Source: Tautonia plasticadhaerens
GTDB taxonomy: Bacteria; Planctomycetota; Planctomycetia; Isosphaerales; Isosphaeraceae
DNA: 64,000 nucleotides
Direction: 5' to 3'
Assembly (NCBI RefSeq): GCF_007752535.1
Contig: NZ_CP036426.1
Span: 2,542,001 to 2,606,000, forward strand
Below the pieces are notes generated by a model. It was not told the origin of the DNA. It saw only the letters and a program-made list of their open reading frames with translations, and ran no database searches. This document shows positions 28,201 through 36,201 of the stretch, piece by piece (positions within the stretch are counted from its first letter, which is position 1; each line of letters starts with the position of its first letter). A program made the position numbers and the translations under genes.

Positions 28201-28589
28201 CGATCGGGGGCCGGGGCGATGGCCTCCGGCCCCTCCGGCGTTCGGACCTCCTCGGCCGTGGGCGTCACCGAGATCGAGGCCGACGGCACGGGGAGATCCG
28301 GCAGGCCGACGCTCGGCGGCTCGGGGACCTCGAACGACTGGGCGAACGCCGAGGCGGGGAGCAAGAGGAGCGCGGTCCCCACGCAGAGCCGCAGGGACGC
28401 GGAGCGGACCGGAGAGACGGCGAAGATCAACGACGACCGCCAGGGCAGCACGCGACCAACCGCCCGGTCCCGCCCGCCCTCTCCTCCGCTCCTCGTCTCT
28501 GCGCCGTCGCGCCCCTGCGTGAGATCCCCGTCTCCGGCGAATCGACCCCGGAGGGACTCCCGCGCAACACCCCAGCGGAAACCGCTCAT
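25275..28589 (-). CDS. Large secreted protein, possible glycosidase-like barrel
   Basis: Up to 1,104 residues. A signal-like segment (LRLCVGTALLLLPASAFAQS) sits at about residues 67-86, preceded by an arginine-rich stretch encoded by a dispersed repeat. The true start is uncertain. An N-terminal carbohydrate-binding-like beta domain (VLLDGFEGDRASWRYETSD; VPLAADLSSSVYVRSDRPG) is followed by a possible TIM-barrel (FGFDVYAVRPGASAEEVGRA; SVAFWHLGEELGG; ITYFRYLSVRRDLTGLANPE). A late beta-sandwich closes the protein (GVIVRDSIGGELMQFHQYYG). The layout suggests polysaccharide interaction, but I recognise no named family. Confidence 0.65.
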   Translation of the reverse strand: MSGFRWGVARESLRGRFAGDGDLTQGRDGAETRSGGEGGRDRAVGRVLPWRSSLIFAVSPVRSASLRLCVGTALLLLPASAFAQSFEVPEPPSVGLPDLPVPSASISVTPTAEEVRTPEGPEAIAPAPDRIEQGVLLDGFEGDRASWRYETSDAPVQIRAQERTENGAFEGKRSERFGFEAGLGSGVYFSYPLPRVPLAADLSSSVYVRSDRPGMQLLGRVVLPNDLDPETGQPFFINVTGSIYEEHGRWRRLELAGLPEAVERQARLLRIKSNRAVRLEGAYLDRLVLNLYGGAGETEVLVDSLRVEPVPSELLGTGVDLADGGGEGIDPGGAEAVGPGPGRAGDGEDGRIFAQARVRYARNRLELLDEPQRAYFPWLPTIIDAPGADPQELRRFGFDVYAVRPGASAEEVGRAADSGMLLMPMLGDPLLGAADSDRIRAAVASYPRRESVAFWHLGEELGGRDDPEARRETLRRVRGAAEAIADLEDVSPLATGDVEGDLALYASRPGRLELLGVHGNPWGSATDPITYFRYLSVRRDLTGLANPEALYWTRIPASAPPEVRRAIYGDDPPPSWGRPQVLPEQIRLATASALSAGFRGIGYSGDAELTRASGRTRLIELQLLNAEIDLFQEILARGLGPILRYKTYPPPDEETGRPLERNYNRYDDKREEEEDPIWHVQAVGFPTPDKRGTLLLISNLNWGAQWVPGQLAEEEVRVTVPGHTNVSAWEISLGGVRHLDRKRAPGGVEIKLTDFGATSWVLLTPDTEMVRRLEQSIASWAPRAAELAVEQADLTIRAVKETHGQLVLDGFDVEGSATLLRIAEEQLETARAGLARGEAGEAFANARRVCRPLQILMRQHFERAKEDLIEATRFDHDPGVEPLISPISAPPLMCYNTLPQLEWFWTSAVRSYSFGENLVPGGEFEELDPEAYVQQGWTSVGHRVPGLEPLIDVEPEDEPDARGSERLLRLRVRPAEGQDVDQLPPAFDRPTVAIRSPPVPVSRGNFIRISVLMKPVTFQAEGSGGGVIVRDSIGGELMQFHQYYGEPEWRRVVLYRRAPESTELTVTLGLAATSGEVEFDDLRVELLAPPAAEARGGEAAPTRR
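28381..28521. repeat. Dispersed CGCAGGGACGCGGAG-type inverted repeat
   Basis: ACGCAGAGCCGCAGGGACGC (from 28381) and the opposing CTCTGCGCCGTCGCGCCCCT (from 28496) are imperfect complements. They share the core word of the 14084-14165 palindrome. The element lies inside the 5' end of the large secreted-protein frame and supplies its codons just before the signal-like segment. Confidence 0.45.
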
Positions 28590-28706
28590 GGCTCCGGGCC
28601 TCCCTGCCTGGTTGCCGATCGGGCCCTCGCCCCCCGAGCCGGGGGCGAGGGCGGTCCGGTCGGGAGGGTAGTCTCGGCCCCGGTTCCCGTGAACCCCAGT
28701 TTCGGC

Positions 28707-29591
28707 TCATCGGCCCGGCCCCTCGCCCGCGACCCGGCCGAGCCAGCCCATGACGACCCGCCCCACCTCCTCGATCGCCCGGGGGTCGCAGGCCTCGGGG
28801 GTGTCGCCCACCGTGTGCCACTCGGGGAACTCGATGTCGACCAGGGCGACGCTGGGGACGCCGATCGCCAGCAGCGGCAGGTGGTCGTCCTCGACGTAAT
28901 GGCCGCAATCCTCCGAGAACCGCGAGGCCCCCCGATCTCGGGCGACCTCCCAGAGTTCCTCGGTCAGCCAGGCCGCGTACTCCAGGCCGAAGCCCTCGCG
29001 ATTGAGTTGCATCGACCGGCCCGCCACCATGTCCAGCACCACGGCCGCCTCGTAAGAAGGGCCCCCGGAGTCGAAGGCCCGGCGGTGACGCCGGGCGAAT
29101 TCCCGGGAGCCGAGGCAGTAATCCCCCACCTCGTCGAAGACCAGCTCCTCGGCGTCGAAGACGGCGAGGTCGACGCCGAGCGCCCCCGGCAGGTCGCTCA
29201 CATGCCGGGCCAGCTCCATCAGGGCAGCGACGCCGGATCCGCCGTCGTTGGCGCCGAGGAAGGGGAGCAGGCGACGGGCGGGGTCGCGTTCCCGGTCGGC
29301 GACCGGCCGGGTGTCGCCGTGGGCGGCGACGAGCAGGCGATCGGACGCCCCCGGCCGCCACGAGGCGACCACGTTGGCCATCGGCACGGGCTCGCCGGTC
29401 AGGGGATGCTCGCCGCGGAACCCCTGGATCGAGACGGCGCCGCCGCTCGACCGGAAGTGCTCGGCGACGACTCGCCGCTGCTGTCCGGCGGCGGGGGAGC
29501 CGGACGGTCGGGGGCCGAGGGCGCAGAGCCGGACGATGTCTCGGATCGCGCGGTCGCCATCGAAGCGGTCGGCCCAGCCGGGGAGGGACAT
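28707..29591 (-). CDS. M28-family peptidase / glutaminyl cyclase-like
   Basis: 294 residues. Zinc-ligand motifs are in order: AAHGDTRP (His, Asp), GANDGGSGVAALMELAR (bridging Asp), VFDAEELVFDE (catalytic Glu and ligand), VVLDMV and a late PEWHTVGDTPE (His). The compact single-domain form and the EFPEWHT motif resemble glutaminyl-peptide cyclotransferase-like M28 proteins more than leucyl aminopeptidases. No signal peptide is seen. It lies 28 bases after the Maf gene on the same strand. Confidence 0.85.
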   Translation of the reverse strand: MSLPGWADRFDGDRAIRDIVRLCALGPRPSGSPAAGQQRRVVAEHFRSSGGAVSIQGFRGEHPLTGEPVPMANVVASWRPGASDRLLVAAHGDTRPVADRERDPARRLLPFLGANDGGSGVAALMELARHVSDLPGALGVDLAVFDAEELVFDEVGDYCLGSREFARRHRRAFDSGGPSYEAAVVLDMVAGRSMQLNREGFGLEYAAWLTEELWEVARDRGASRFSEDCGHYVEDDHLPLLAIGVPSVALVDIEFPEWHTVGDTPEACDPRAIEEVGRVVMGWLGRVAGEGPGR

Positions 29592-29619
29592 GGGGGGATG
29601 CCTCGGCGCGGGGCGGGGT

Positions 29620-30198
29620 TCAGGGCGCGATCGCGGGGTGATCGCGGAGCAGTCGCCCGAGGCGCTCCATCGGCAGGCCGACGACGTTGGACCAGCTCCC
29701 GGAGACGACCGTGACGAACGGGTCGTCGTCCTGCACGCCGTAGGCCCCGGCCTTGCCCTCCCATCGGCCGGAGTCGAGGTGCTCGTCGCGCTCGGGGTCG
29801 GTCATCCGCCGGACGAGCACCACGCTGGACTCGACGGCCCCGACCCATTCGAGGCGGCCGGCGTGGTACAGGCAGATCCCGGTGAGGATCTCGACCTCCC
29901 GCCCTTCCTGGGCCCGGAGCATCCGCCCGGCGTCGGCCCGGTCGACCGGCTTGTTCAGCAGGAGGCCGTCGAGGGCGCAGGTGGTGTCGGCGGCGAGGAT
30001 GAGGCCGGAGCCCCTCCTCCGGGCGACGGCGTGGGCCTTCCGCCACGCCAGCTCGGCGACGAAGGCCGGGGCGTCGACGGGCCCGTCGGGCTCGGGCTCG
30101 TCGACGCCGGAGGGGTCGACCTCGATGACGTAGCCCTCCTCCTCCAGCAACTGGCGGCGGCGGGGCGAGGCGCTGGCGAGGATCAGGGGAGGGGGCAT
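29620..30198 (-). CDS. maf: Maf-like nucleotide pyrophosphatase
   Basis: 192 residues. Starts PPPLILASASPRRRQLLEEE, the Maf signature (SxSPRR), followed by DTTCALDG and RMLRAQEGREVEILTGICLY. The C-terminal GKAGAYGVQDDDPFV, GSWSNVVGLPMERL is also diagnostic. Maf proteins hydrolyse non-canonical or modified NTPs such as dTTP/UTP or m7GTP, keeping them out of nucleic acids. It sits 18 bases after the PilT-like gene in a minus-strand cluster. Confidence 0.92.
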   Translation of the reverse strand: MPPPLILASASPRRRQLLEEEGYVIEVDPSGVDEPEPDGPVDAPAFVAELAWRKAHAVARRRGSGLILAADTTCALDGLLLNKPVDRADAGRMLRAQEGREVEILTGICLYHAGRLEWVGAVESSVVLVRRMTDPERDEHLDSGRWEGKAGAYGVQDDDPFVTVVSGSWSNVVGLPMERLGRLLRDHPAIAP

Positions 30199-30216
30199 GG
30201 GCTCGGGCCTCGGTGG

Positions 30217-31290
30217 TCAGGCGGCGGGGCGGCGACCGGCCTGCAACTCGGCGCCGAGGGCCTCGGGGTCGGTGGCCAGGCGGAGGGCCTCGGTCCCGCT
30301 GACCTGCCCGGCGCGGTACATGGCCAGCAGCTGGCGGTCGAACTCCTGCATGCCGCCCTGCTGGCCGGCCATCAGCCGGGCGATGTCGTCGAGCCGGTTG
30401 GCCAGGTACAGCTCCCGGGTCTGGTGCAGGCCCCGGAAGACCTCGACGACCGGCCGGCGGCCCCCCTCCTTGGTGGTGGCCAGCCGGAGGGCGACGATCG
30501 CCTCCAGGGCGGCGGCCAGCCGGGCCTTGATCGCCGACTTGCGTTCGGGGGCGACCGGGTCGAGCAACTGCTCCAGGGCCCGGATCGTGGATGAGGTCCG
30601 CATCGAGGCGACGACGTGCCGGCCGGACTCGACGGCCCGGAGCACGGCGGCCAGCGCGACCTCAGTCCGGTCCAGTTCGCCGAGGACGATGAGGTCGGGG
30701 TCCAGCTCCAACGCCCGGTCCACGGCCCGGGTCGCGCCGTCGGCGCCGAGGCCGGGGTCGACCCGGGTGAAGAGGGCCTTGTCCGGCTCGTGGACGAACT
30801 CGGCGGGAGACTCGACGGTGACCACGGCGGCCGGGCGGGACCGATTGACCGCGTCGACCATCGCCGCCTGGGTGGTCGTCCGGCCGCTGCCCGAGGCGCC
30901 GACGATCAGGGTCAGGCCGCGTCGGGCGATCGCCAGCTCCCGGAGGACCGGGGGCAGGCCGAGGGACTCGATCGAGCCCGGCCGGGTCGGGATGACCCGG
31001 AGGCAGACGCCGGGCCTCTCCTCATTCCGGTACAACGCAGCCCGGAATCGGGCGAGGCCCTCGACGGCGAAGGCGAACCGGGAGCCGCCGTCGATCGCCG
31101 CGTCCAGCTCCCCCAGCGAGGCCGGGGCGACCGAGCGGAGGAAGGCGAGGAGCTGGTCGTCCGGGACCTTGGCCCCCTCCACCCCCCGGAGCTGGCCGCC
31201 GATCCGGAGCATCGGCGGGGAGCCGCCCTGGAGGTGGACGTCGGAGGCCCCCTGGTTGGCCGCGAACTTCAAGAGATCCTGGATGTTCAT
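30217..31290 (-). CDS. PilT/GspE-type ATPase with substituted motifs
   Basis: 357 residues. The N-terminus MNIQDLLKFAANQGASDVHL is that of a type IV pilus retraction ATPase. The nucleotide site is altered throughout. Walker A is GASGSGRTTT (131-140) with Arg137 for Lys. The Asp box reads ESPAE where EDPIE is usual, the Walker B region is DPDLIVLGELDRTE instead of GEMRDxET, and the His box is SMRTSS instead of LHT. It keeps the fold and the Walker B Glu. It may be a slow or inactive regulator like some PilU proteins. No other pilus gene is present in the window. Confidence 0.8.
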   Translation of the reverse strand: MNIQDLLKFAANQGASDVHLQGGSPPMLRIGGQLRGVEGAKVPDDQLLAFLRSVAPASLGELDAAIDGGSRFAFAVEGLARFRAALYRNEERPGVCLRVIPTRPGSIESLGLPPVLRELAIARRGLTLIVGASGSGRTTTQAAMVDAVNRSRPAAVVTVESPAEFVHEPDKALFTRVDPGLGADGATRAVDRALELDPDLIVLGELDRTEVALAAVLRAVESGRHVVASMRTSSTIRALEQLLDPVAPERKSAIKARLAAALEAIVALRLATTKEGGRRPVVEVFRGLHQTRELYLANRLDDIARLMAGQQGGMQEFDRQLLAMYRAGQVSGTEALRLATDPEALGAELQAGRRPAA

Positions 31291-31386
31291 CGGACGCTGG
31301 CCCTCAGCTCGGGCCCGGCCCCCCCCGGACCCGTTTCCCCCGTCGACGAGTCGGGGGGCGGGGCCCGGCGGATCGAGGCCCGGCGA

Positions 31387-32676
31387 TCAGACCCGGTCGG
31401 GGATGACGAACGGCACGCGGTACTCGCGACGGGTGAGGGCCTGGGCCTCGGTGTCGCCGACGACCTCCTCGGTCTCGGGGTCGATGGTGACGCAGCCCCG
31501 GCCGGTCCGGAAGGCGATGTTGGCCAGGTGGGGCAGGGCGGCGGAGCGGTGCCCCTGCTCGATGTCGGCGTTGGGAAGGCGGGCGGAGGCGATGGCGTCG
31601 AGGAAGTCCTCGAAGTGGTGGCGGTCGGCGAAGGGCTCGGACTCGACCGGGACCGGCTCGTTCCCCTCGAACAGCCGCCAGCCGGAGCGGCCGATCTCGA
31701 CCCGGCCCTCGGTGCCGAAGAAGATCACGCCGTTCTCATAGCCGGCCTCGACGTAGGGGGACCAGTCGCGCTGCTCGAAGACGAGGACGGCGGGGGAGTC
31801 GGCGAAGGTGAAGGAGGCGAAGACCGAGTCGGGCGTCTCCCAGGTGGTGTTGACCATCCGGCTCGCCGTGCAGGCCACCGACGTCGGCATGCCCACCCCC
31901 AGGCCCCATCGGGCGATGTCCAGGTCGTGGACGCCGTCGTTGCCCGCGTCCCCGGTGCCGTAGTCCCACATCCAGTGCCAGGCGTAGTGGAAGCGGTTGG
32001 GGTTGAAGGGGCGTTCCGGGGCGGGGCCGAGCCAGAGGTCGTAATCTACCCCCTCGGGGGCCGGGCCGTCGGCCTGGGGGGAGAGGTCGGGGCGTTTCTG
32101 GCTGTTCCAGGCCCGGGCCTGCAAGACGGTGCCGATCCGGCCGGAGGGGAGGACCTCCTCGATGACGCGGCGGTAGTGCGGGGTGCTCCGGCTCTGGGTG
32201 CCGACCTGCACGACCCGGTCGTACTTCCGGGCGGCCTCGACCATCTTCCGGCCTTCCCAGAGGGTGTGGGAGGCCGGCTTCTCGACGTAGACGTGCTTGC
32301 CCGCCTGGCAGGCGAAGACGGTGGCCGGGGCGTGCCAGTGGTCGGGCGTGGCCACGACCAGGGCGTCGACGTCGGGGTTGTCGAGGACGCGGCGGAAGTC
32401 GGTGACGGCCTCGGGCTCGTGGTCCTGGATCCGGCCGATGGCCTCGACCGCATTGCCGAAGAGATTCGAGTCCACGTCGACGACGTGGGTGACCAGCGCC
32501 CCCGGCAGCCCGGCGAACCCCTGGGCCAGGCCGCCCCCCCGCCCCCGGATGCCCATGACGGCGACGTTCACCCGGTCGGCCGGAGCGGCCTTGCCCGATC
32601 GGGGGGCGAGGACGGTCCAACCGGCGGCGGCGGCGGCCGATCGGCCCAGGAACGCGCGACGGTTCGGCGAGGTCAT
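31387..32676 (-). CDS. Tat-exported Gfo/Idh/MocA oxidoreductase
   Basis: 429 residues from the ATG at 32674-32676. The Tat leader (NRRAFLGRSAAAAAGWTVLA) is followed by a Rossmann domain (VNVAVMGIRGRGGGLAQGFA) and the EKPASHTLWEG motif of the family, with a C-terminal substrate domain (WDYGTGDAGNDGVHDLDIAR). These NAD(P)-dependent enzymes act on sugars, inositols or related polyols. Tat export of a pre-folded copy is common in planctomycetes. It is transcribed away from xdhC across a 205-base gap. Confidence 0.88.
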   Translation of the reverse strand: MTSPNRRAFLGRSAAAAAGWTVLAPRSGKAAPADRVNVAVMGIRGRGGGLAQGFAGLPGALVTHVVDVDSNLFGNAVEAIGRIQDHEPEAVTDFRRVLDNPDVDALVVATPDHWHAPATVFACQAGKHVYVEKPASHTLWEGRKMVEAARKYDRVVQVGTQSRSTPHYRRVIEEVLPSGRIGTVLQARAWNSQKRPDLSPQADGPAPEGVDYDLWLGPAPERPFNPNRFHYAWHWMWDYGTGDAGNDGVHDLDIARWGLGVGMPTSVACTASRMVNTTWETPDSVFASFTFADSPAVLVFEQRDWSPYVEAGYENGVIFFGTEGRVEIGRSGWRLFEGNEPVPVESEPFADRHHFEDFLDAIASARLPNADIEQGHRSAALPHLANIAFRTGRGCVTIDPETEEVVGDTEAQALTRREYRVPFVIPDRV

Positions 32677-32881
32677 GGCTCCGGCTCCGGTGCGAGGGTG
32701 GGGGGATCTCGGGAGGGTCGGCCGGCGGCCCTCGGGGCGATCGCCCGACGGACCCGCATCGTAACCCCTCGGCCCGCCCACCTCCAGCGGGCGACCGCCT
32801 TGCCGATCGGCGAGCGGGTCGACTAGCCTAAGGTCATCGGACCGACCCTCGCCCTCCCCGGCCCCGACCGACCCACTCCCC

Positions 32882-34015
32882 ATGCGAGACGTCCTCTCCC
32901 ACCTGGCCGACCTGCTCGACTCCGGCCGGGAGGCCCTGCTTTGCCAGGTCGTCGAGACGAAGGGCTCGACCCCCCAGAAGGCCGGCGCCCTGATGCTGGT
33001 GGACCCGGGCGGCTGCCAGGTCGGCACGCTCGGCGGCGGCTGCGTCGAGAACGAGGTGAAGCAGAAGGCCGTCCGACGGCTCGGCCAGGCCGGGGCGGAG
33101 CGGCACACCTTCGTCCTCGACCACGACTACGCCTGGGCCGACGGCCTGATCTGCGGCGGCAAGATGGTCATCCTCGCCGAGGCCTTCCGGGGCCCCGAGG
33201 CCGCCTCATACTTCCGGGCCTACCGCGACCGGATCGACGCCGGGCTCGGCCTGGTCGAGGCCGTGGCCGTCGACCCCGAGCGCTGCGGGGCCGACGCGAT
33301 CGGCGCCCGTTGGCTCTTCGGCGACGAGGCCGACCTGGTCGCCTCGCTGCCCGGGGGGGCGCCCCCGGAGGCCGTCCGGTCGCTGGTCGAGCCGATCGAC
33401 CGGCGGCCGAGGCTGGCGTCGAGGGGGGGGGTGGCGACCCTGCCGGTCCTGCCGAGGATCGCCCTGGTGATCGTCGGCGCCGGGCACGTCGGCCAGGCGG
33501 TCGCCCGGCTGGCCATCGAGGCCGACTTCGACGTGACCGTGGTCGACGACCGGGCCCAGTACGCCAACCCCGATCGCTTCCCGGGCGCGAAGCGGATCGT
33601 CGTCGGGCCGATCGAGGAGGTCCTCCCGGCGCTCCCCATCACCCCGCACACCTTCGCCCTGGTCGTCACCCGGGGGCACGGGCACGACCAGGAGGCCCTG
33701 TATCACCTCGCCCCGACCCCGGCCTCGTACGTGGGGCTGATCGGCAGCCGGAGGAAGATCCGCCTGATCTTCGAGGGCCTCCGGGGGCTGGGGGTCGCCG
33801 AGGGGCACCTGGCCCGGGTGACGGCGCCGATCGGCGTGCCGATCGGGTCGCAGACGGTGCCGGAGATCGCCGTCAGCGTGGTGGCCCAGCTCATCGCCCG
33901 GCGGAACCTCGGGCCCGAGGCCGTGCCGACCAACGACTTCGGCCGGGCGGGCGGGCGGCCCCCGGAGCCCGAACCCGAACTCGAAACCGAATCCGCCGAG
34001 GCCCTGGGCTCATGA
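32882..34015 (+). CDS. xdhC: XdhC-family molybdenum-hydroxylase maturation factor
   Basis: 377 residues. The N-terminal XdhC/CoxI domain shows VVETKGSTPQKAGALMLV, LGGGCVENEV and LICGGKM. A C-terminal Rossmann domain (ALVIVGAGHVGQAVARLAIE) follows in the usual XdhC_C arrangement. XdhC protects sulfurated molybdenum cofactor and inserts it into xanthine dehydrogenase-type enzymes. The stop overlaps the start of the cytidylyltransferase gene (ATGA), so both are made together. No molybdenum hydroxylase structural gene is in the window. Confidence 0.87.
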   Translation: MRDVLSHLADLLDSGREALLCQVVETKGSTPQKAGALMLVDPGGCQVGTLGGGCVENEVKQKAVRRLGQAGAERHTFVLDHDYAWADGLICGGKMVILAEAFRGPEAASYFRAYRDRIDAGLGLVEAVAVDPERCGADAIGARWLFGDEADLVASLPGGAPPEAVRSLVEPIDRRPRLASRGGVATLPVLPRIALVIVGAGHVGQAVARLAIEADFDVTVVDDRAQYANPDRFPGAKRIVVGPIEEVLPALPITPHTFALVVTRGHGHDQEALYHLAPTPASYVGLIGSRRKIRLIFEGLRGLGVAEGHLARVTAPIGVPIGSQTVPEIAVSVVAQLIARRNLGPEAVPTNDFGRAGGRPPEPEPELETESAEALGS

Positions 34016-34623
34016 TCGCCGCCGTCGTCCCCGCCGCGGGGAAGAGCACGAGGATGGGCCGGCCCAAGCTGACCCTGCCGGTCGCCGGCGGGGGGACGGT
34101 GATCGAGCGGGTGGTCTCGGCGCTTCGGCTCGGCGGCGTCGACTCGATCGTGGTGGTCGGCCCCCCCCCGGAGGAGCCCGGGGCGGCCGAGCTGTTCGAG
34201 CGGGCCACCTTCGCCGCCGCCAGCGCGATCCCGGTCCCCCGGCCCACCGCCGACATGAGGGCGACGGTCGAGGTCGGCCTCGAGTTCCTCGACCGGGCCC
34301 GGATCAACCCGGTCGCCGTGCTCATCGCCCCGGGCGACTGCGTCGGCCTGACCCCCCAGGTCGTCTCGATGGTGATCGACCGCGTGAAGTCCGATCCCCG
34401 GTCGATCGTCATTCCCGTCTACGGCGGCCGCCGGGGGCACCCGATCGCGCTGCCGAGGGACGTGGCCGGGGCGATCCGGGGCCTGCCCGAGGGCGTCGGC
34501 ATCAACGCGATCCGGGAGCACTTCGCCGACCGGGTGGTGCTGATCGAGGTCCCCGACCCGGGCGTGGCCGAGGATCTCGACACCCCGGGGGACTACTCGC
34601 GGTGGTCGCCCGAGCCCGAATAG
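34012..34623 (+). CDS. Molybdenum-cofactor cytidylyltransferase-like NTP transferase
   Basis: 203 residues. VVPAAGKSTRMGRPKLTLPV is the nucleotide-binding loop of MobA/MocA-type NTP transferases. PGDCVGLTPQVV carries the metal-binding Asp, and RRGHPIALPRDV matches the MocA branch, which makes molybdopterin cytosine dinucleotide. The ATGA overlap with xdhC supports a joint role in cofactor supply. It converges on the desaturase with only 6 bases between stops. Confidence 0.85.
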   Translation: MIAAVVPAAGKSTRMGRPKLTLPVAGGGTVIERVVSALRLGGVDSIVVVGPPPEEPGAAELFERATFAAASAIPVPRPTADMRATVEVGLEFLDRARINPVAVLIAPGDCVGLTPQVVSMVIDRVKSDPRSIVIPVYGGRRGHPIALPRDVAGAIRGLPEGVGINAIREHFADRVVLIEVPDPGVAEDLDTPGDYSRWSPEPE

Positions 34624-34629
34624 GCGTCC

Positions 34630-35646
34630 TCAGGACTCATCGCCGTCCTGCATCGCGTCCGGCGAGGGCGTCGAGGAGGGGAGGGCCGAATCCCGTCCCG
34701 ACCGCCGGGGGCGGTGGGGGCCCCGGTGGATCACCCGGGCCTCGGCCACCTTCGGCGCGACGACGTCCCAGACCAGGCCGAGGCGACGGAGCAGCACCAG
34801 GGCCTGGTAGGTCAGGTCCAGCTCCCACCAGCGGTGGCCGTGGGAGGCGGCCCGGGGGGCGGCGTGGTGGTTGTTGTGCCACCCCTCGCCGTTGGTCAGC
34901 AGCGCGACGAACCAGTTATTGGTGCTGTGCTCCCCGGTGTCGTAGTTGCGATAGCCCCAGAGGTGCGACAGCGAGTTGACCGCCCAGGTGATGTGCCAGA
35001 CGTAGACCGTCCGCACCAGCACCCCCCAGACCAGCAGGCTGCCGCCGAACCAGGCCGCCTCGGGCCACGACCATCCCATCGCCAGGCCGACCAGCACCCC
35101 GCCCGGGAAGAAGAGCGAGGCGTGGGCCACCCAGACCCAGAACCACATCAGGTTGCGGTGCAGGCCGGAATAGAAGGGGTCGGCGAAGACGTCCCTGGCG
35201 TACTTGTCGTGGAAGAACAGGCCGCTGGTCGCCGGGCTCTTGACCACCAGCCAGCCGACGTGCCCCCAGAGGAAGCCGACGAGCGGGCTGTGCGGGTCCG
35301 GCTCCTCGTCGGAGTGCTGGTGGTGCTTGCGGTGGACCGCCACCCAGTGCCCCGGCCCGCTCTCCAGCGAGCAGACGCCCAGGATCACGAACGTCCGCTC
35401 CAGCCAGGTCGGGCACTTGAAGCTGCGGTGCGTCAGCAGCCGGTGGTAGCCGACGTTCACCCCCATCGACCCGAACACGAAGTTGCCGACCGGCACCAGC
35501 AGCAGCCCCGTCCAGCTGAAGAGCTGGGGCACGAAGGCCAGCGGCAGCAGCAGGTGGAAGGCGAGGAAGACGCCGAGGTACGGCCAGTAGAGCCGGCCCC
35601 GGAGGGCCCGGATCCGTTCGAGCGTCGGGCGTCGGGTGGTGGTCAT
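34630..35646 (-). CDS. Acyl-CoA/acyl-lipid fatty-acid desaturase
   Basis: 338 residues from the ATG at 35644-35646. Three histidine boxes of the membrane di-iron family are present: YHRLLTHRSF, VHRKHHQHSDEE and WHNNHHAAP. Four hydrophobic segments surround them. The pattern is that of delta-9-type stearoyl desaturases, which put a double bond in fatty acyl chains with electrons from a ferredoxin or cytochrome. A Ser/Pro-rich tail follows. A promoter-like pair lies at 35706-35733. Confidence 0.88.
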   Translation of the reverse strand: MTTTRRPTLERIRALRGRLYWPYLGVFLAFHLLLPLAFVPQLFSWTGLLLVPVGNFVFGSMGVNVGYHRLLTHRSFKCPTWLERTFVILGVCSLESGPGHWVAVHRKHHQHSDEEPDPHSPLVGFLWGHVGWLVVKSPATSGLFFHDKYARDVFADPFYSGLHRNLMWFWVWVAHASLFFPGGVLVGLAMGWSWPEAAWFGGSLLVWGVLVRTVYVWHITWAVNSLSHLWGYRNYDTGEHSTNNWFVALLTNGEGWHNNHHAAPRAASHGHRWWELDLTYQALVLLRRLGLVWDVVAPKVAEARVIHRGPHRPRRSGRDSALPSSTPSPDAMQDGDES

Positions 35647-35705
35647 GCGGGCTCCGGGTGGTCGTCCATCGCGGTCGGGGCCGGCGGCGGGGCGGCTCGG
35701 GGCGA

Positions 35706-35733
35706 ACTCTAGCCGACATCGCCCGGCGCGCAA
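35706..35733 (-). promoter_or_regulatory. Possible promoter for the desaturase
   Basis: Minus-strand TTGCGC (35728-35733), 16-bp spacer, TAGAGT (35706-35711), giving a start near 35699 and a leader of about 53 bases. The match is moderate. Confidence 0.35.
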
Positions 35734-36201
35734 ATCCGAGTTTCCGCCCCCCGGCCCCCGCCGGTCCGGACCCGTCGGGCCCGCCGATCTATCCCCGAGT
35801 GCCGGAGGCCGGGGCCGTCCCTGCATCCGCCCGCGGGACGAACCGCCGTCCGCCCGCCCGCCAAATTTACCAGATCGTGTTTGCCTTTTTATGTTGTTCA
35901 TACATCAATATCACCGGCGGTCGGCCGTGTGATCGGCGCGGCCGGCTTCCGGCGGCTCGTCGGCGATCGGCCCCCGGTCAGGAGGCCCGATCGGCGATGG
36001 ATGGTCGGGTACGCCCGTCGATCGGCGTCCCGGGGGGCGACGCGGGCGACCGCGAGCGCCGCCCCCCGCCGGGACGGACTCCGGCCCGCGACGCAGGAGG
36101 CCCCGCGGCCGGTCGCCCCCCTCGGCGGCCGCCCGGCCGATCCCGGTCGTCGGGCGACGTCTCGCCCGCCCGGGTCGGCGAGTCGAGGAAGGAGCGTCCC
36201 C
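35734..36201. other. Divergent intergenic region with an AT-rich island
   Basis: Between the desaturase and the subtilisin gene. An unusually AT-rich patch (about 35865-35925: AAATTTACCAGATCGTGTTT, then CTTTTTATGTTGTTCATACA) is the likeliest promoter or regulatory zone for the plus-strand protease. TTGCCT, 17 bases, ATCAAT is one weak reading. The rest is GC-rich without a recognisable gene. Confidence 0.4.

Noticed and set aside
25083-29714. Plus-strand open frame of about 1,540 codons
   Set aside because: Antisense to the secreted protein and the M28 gene; low-complexity translation only.
35881-36201. Longer N-terminus for the subtilisin gene
   Set aside because: Arg/Pro-rich, no signal peptide, and a strong ribosome site favours GTG at 36202.
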